From: CAYNQK01 sp964470375 | Lineage (GTDB): Bacteria; Spirochaetota; Spirochaetia; Treponematales; JBGSOB01 | Assembly (NCBI GenBank): GCA_964470375.1 | Contig: CAYYCP010000018.1 | Location: 1-47,702 of the forward strand | Reading direction: 5' to 3' | Length of the DNA stretch: 47,702 nucleotides | In this document: positions 46,863 through 47,702 of the stretch, in pieces | Layout: the number at the start of each line of letters is the position of its first letter | Numbering within the stretch: the first letter of the stretch is position 1 | Position numbers and translations under genes: made by a program | The notes under the pieces: generated by a model | Seen by the model: only the letters and a program-made list of their open reading frames with translations | What the model was told of the DNA's origin: nothing | The model's database searches: none

Positions 46863-47702
46863 CTAGAACCGGACCAGCTCGTCCAGGCTGGGCAAGTCGA
46901 AGAAACTCGCCACCGCGAAGACGGCGTAGAAGCCCAGGAGAAGAAGGGCCTCCAGCCTTCGCAGCCTACGCCCTGATGTAATGAACAGCTGGATTATGAC
47001 AGCGGCCAGGATGAGGAAGGGCATAGCGAAGGAGAGCATGCTCCCCGAGACCGCGATGGGCGATATCAAGGCGCAGATTCCCAGCACTACCAACTGGGTG
47101 AAAATGTTGGAGGCGTAGACCTCCCCTATGGTGACCGAGGCCTTTTTCTTAAGGGTGGCCGCCAGGGATATGGACAGCTCCGGCAGCGAGGTCCCGAATG
47201 CGAAGAGGATGACCCCCAAGGCCAGGGCCGGTATGCCCAGACGTTCCCCCAGCCGCTGCCCTGAGTCAATAGCGTACTTAGCCCCCAGTATGATCCCGCC
47301 AATGGCCGCCAGCGATATCAGGACCTTAGGCCAGATCTTTCCGCTCACGGCCTCCCTCACGGCCCCCGGGTTCCTGTCAACCTTAATCACCGAGATGATG
47401 TAGGGTAGGTAGAGGAGGATGAGAATGATGCCGTCCAGGCGGCTTACCTTCCCGTCCAGGGAAAGCATAAGCACCATTGCCGAGGATAGGATCATCCAGC
47501 TGGACTCGCGTTCGCGAACCTCTTCCTCAATATCGATGGGCCGTATCAGGGCGCAGACCGCCGTCACGAAGGTCAGAGTGACGAAATTCGAGCCTATCAC
47601 GTTACCGATGGATAGTTCCGCGTTCCCGCCCCCTATGGCGAAAGCCGAGATCGTCAGCTCAGGCAGGGAAGATAAAACGCTCACTCCCAGGACCGTGACC
47701 AC
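46863..47702 (-). CDS. Na+/Ca2+ exchanger-type antiporter (CaCA family), cut by window edge
   Basis: At least 279 aa, with the 5' end beyond base 47702. Both alpha repeats are visible: LSSLPELTISAFA with NVIGSNF near the present N-terminus, and FAFGTSLPELSISLAATL with YASNIFTQ in the C-terminal half (about 165-205). They are joined by a hydrophilic loop and flanked by membrane helices. The family exchanges Ca2+ for Na+, K+ or H+. Only the beginning of repeat 1 is missing; the GTG at the edge should not be taken as the start. Confidence 0.93.
   Translation of the reverse strand: MVTVLGVSVLSSLPELTISAFAIGGGNAELSIGNVIGSNFVTLTFVTAVCALIRPIDIEEEVRERESSWMILSSAMVLMLSLDGKVSRLDGIILILLYLPYIISVIKVDRNPGAVREAVSGKIWPKVLISLAAIGGIILGAKYAIDSGQRLGERLGIPALALGVILFAFGTSLPELSISLAATLKKKASVTIGEVYASNIFTQLVVLGICALISPIAVSGSMLSFAMPFLILAAVIIQLFITSGRRLRRLEALLLLGFYAVFAVASFFDLPSLDELVRF

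Overview
The window is GC-rich (roughly 60-65% by eye) bacterial chromosome with very compact, operon-like coding. It most resembles a spirochaete, probably a Treponema relative with unusually high GC. The reasons are a major-outer-sheath-type (Msp/MOSP) surface protein behind a strong promoter, an ammonia-dependent asparagine synthetase AsnA, an RDD/SpoIIM/DUF4129/DUF4350/MoxR/DUF58 membrane operon, many small lipoproteins, and a very large regulator with a LacI-type sensor and an AraC output. The taxonomic call is an inference. No rRNA, tRNA, CRISPR array, intact insertion sequence or prophage was seen.

Layout. 1-2700: two tandem 119-bp structured repeats, a small predicted outer-membrane protein and the Msp-like porin. 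2700-3782: an intergenic stretch with a possible broken ORF, then a Phd/YefM-PIN toxin-antitoxin pair whose toxin appears to start at CTG. 3790-6122: a nitrilase-family amidase divergent from a thioesterase-asnA pair. 6153-13115 (minus): a seven-gene operon joined by 4-nt stop/start overlaps (SH3-like lipoprotein, RDD, SpoIIM, DUF4129, DUF4350, MoxR ATPase, DUF58). 13229-16965 (plus): a membrane-anchored propeller protein and a lipoprotein. 16892-18127: an MFS transporter. 18291-18462: a fragment of a DEAD-box RNA helicase. 18541-21959: yajC-secD-secF. 22139-23290: a lone Na+-translocating decarboxylase beta subunit. 23317-23446: a long nested hairpin element. 23596-24807: a PlsC acyltransferase fused to a zinc ribbon. 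24823-26238: a GltS-type symporter. 26331-31889 (minus): aromatic amino-acid operon aroB-aroA-aroC-aroE/aroK fusion-tyrA. 31974-42301: a pectin/hexuronate island (GH28 polygalacturonase, TIM-barrel isomerase, uronate isomerase UxaC, a 1110-aa LacI/pseudokinase/AraC regulator, KDPG aldolase fused to a VOC domain, KDG kinase, IclR regulator). 42298-44395: two envelope proteins co-transcribed with the IclR gene. 44870-46846: a secreted kelch-like protein. 46863-47702: a Na+/Ca2+ exchanger cut by the window edge.

How the genes work together. The hexuronate island could release galacturonate from pectin (GH28), isomerise it (UxaC), and phosphorylate and cleave the keto-deoxy acid (KdgK, Eda). A 17-bp perfect palindrome covers the -35 box of the aldolase promoter and lies beside the kdgK promoter, so the IclR protein is its likely reader. 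A window-wide pattern is that several divergently transcribed genes (starts 3121, 4596, 4662, 13229, 23596, 33380) have a sigma70-like promoter whose -10 box lies 6-9 nt before the ATG, which predicts leaderless or near-leaderless mRNAs.
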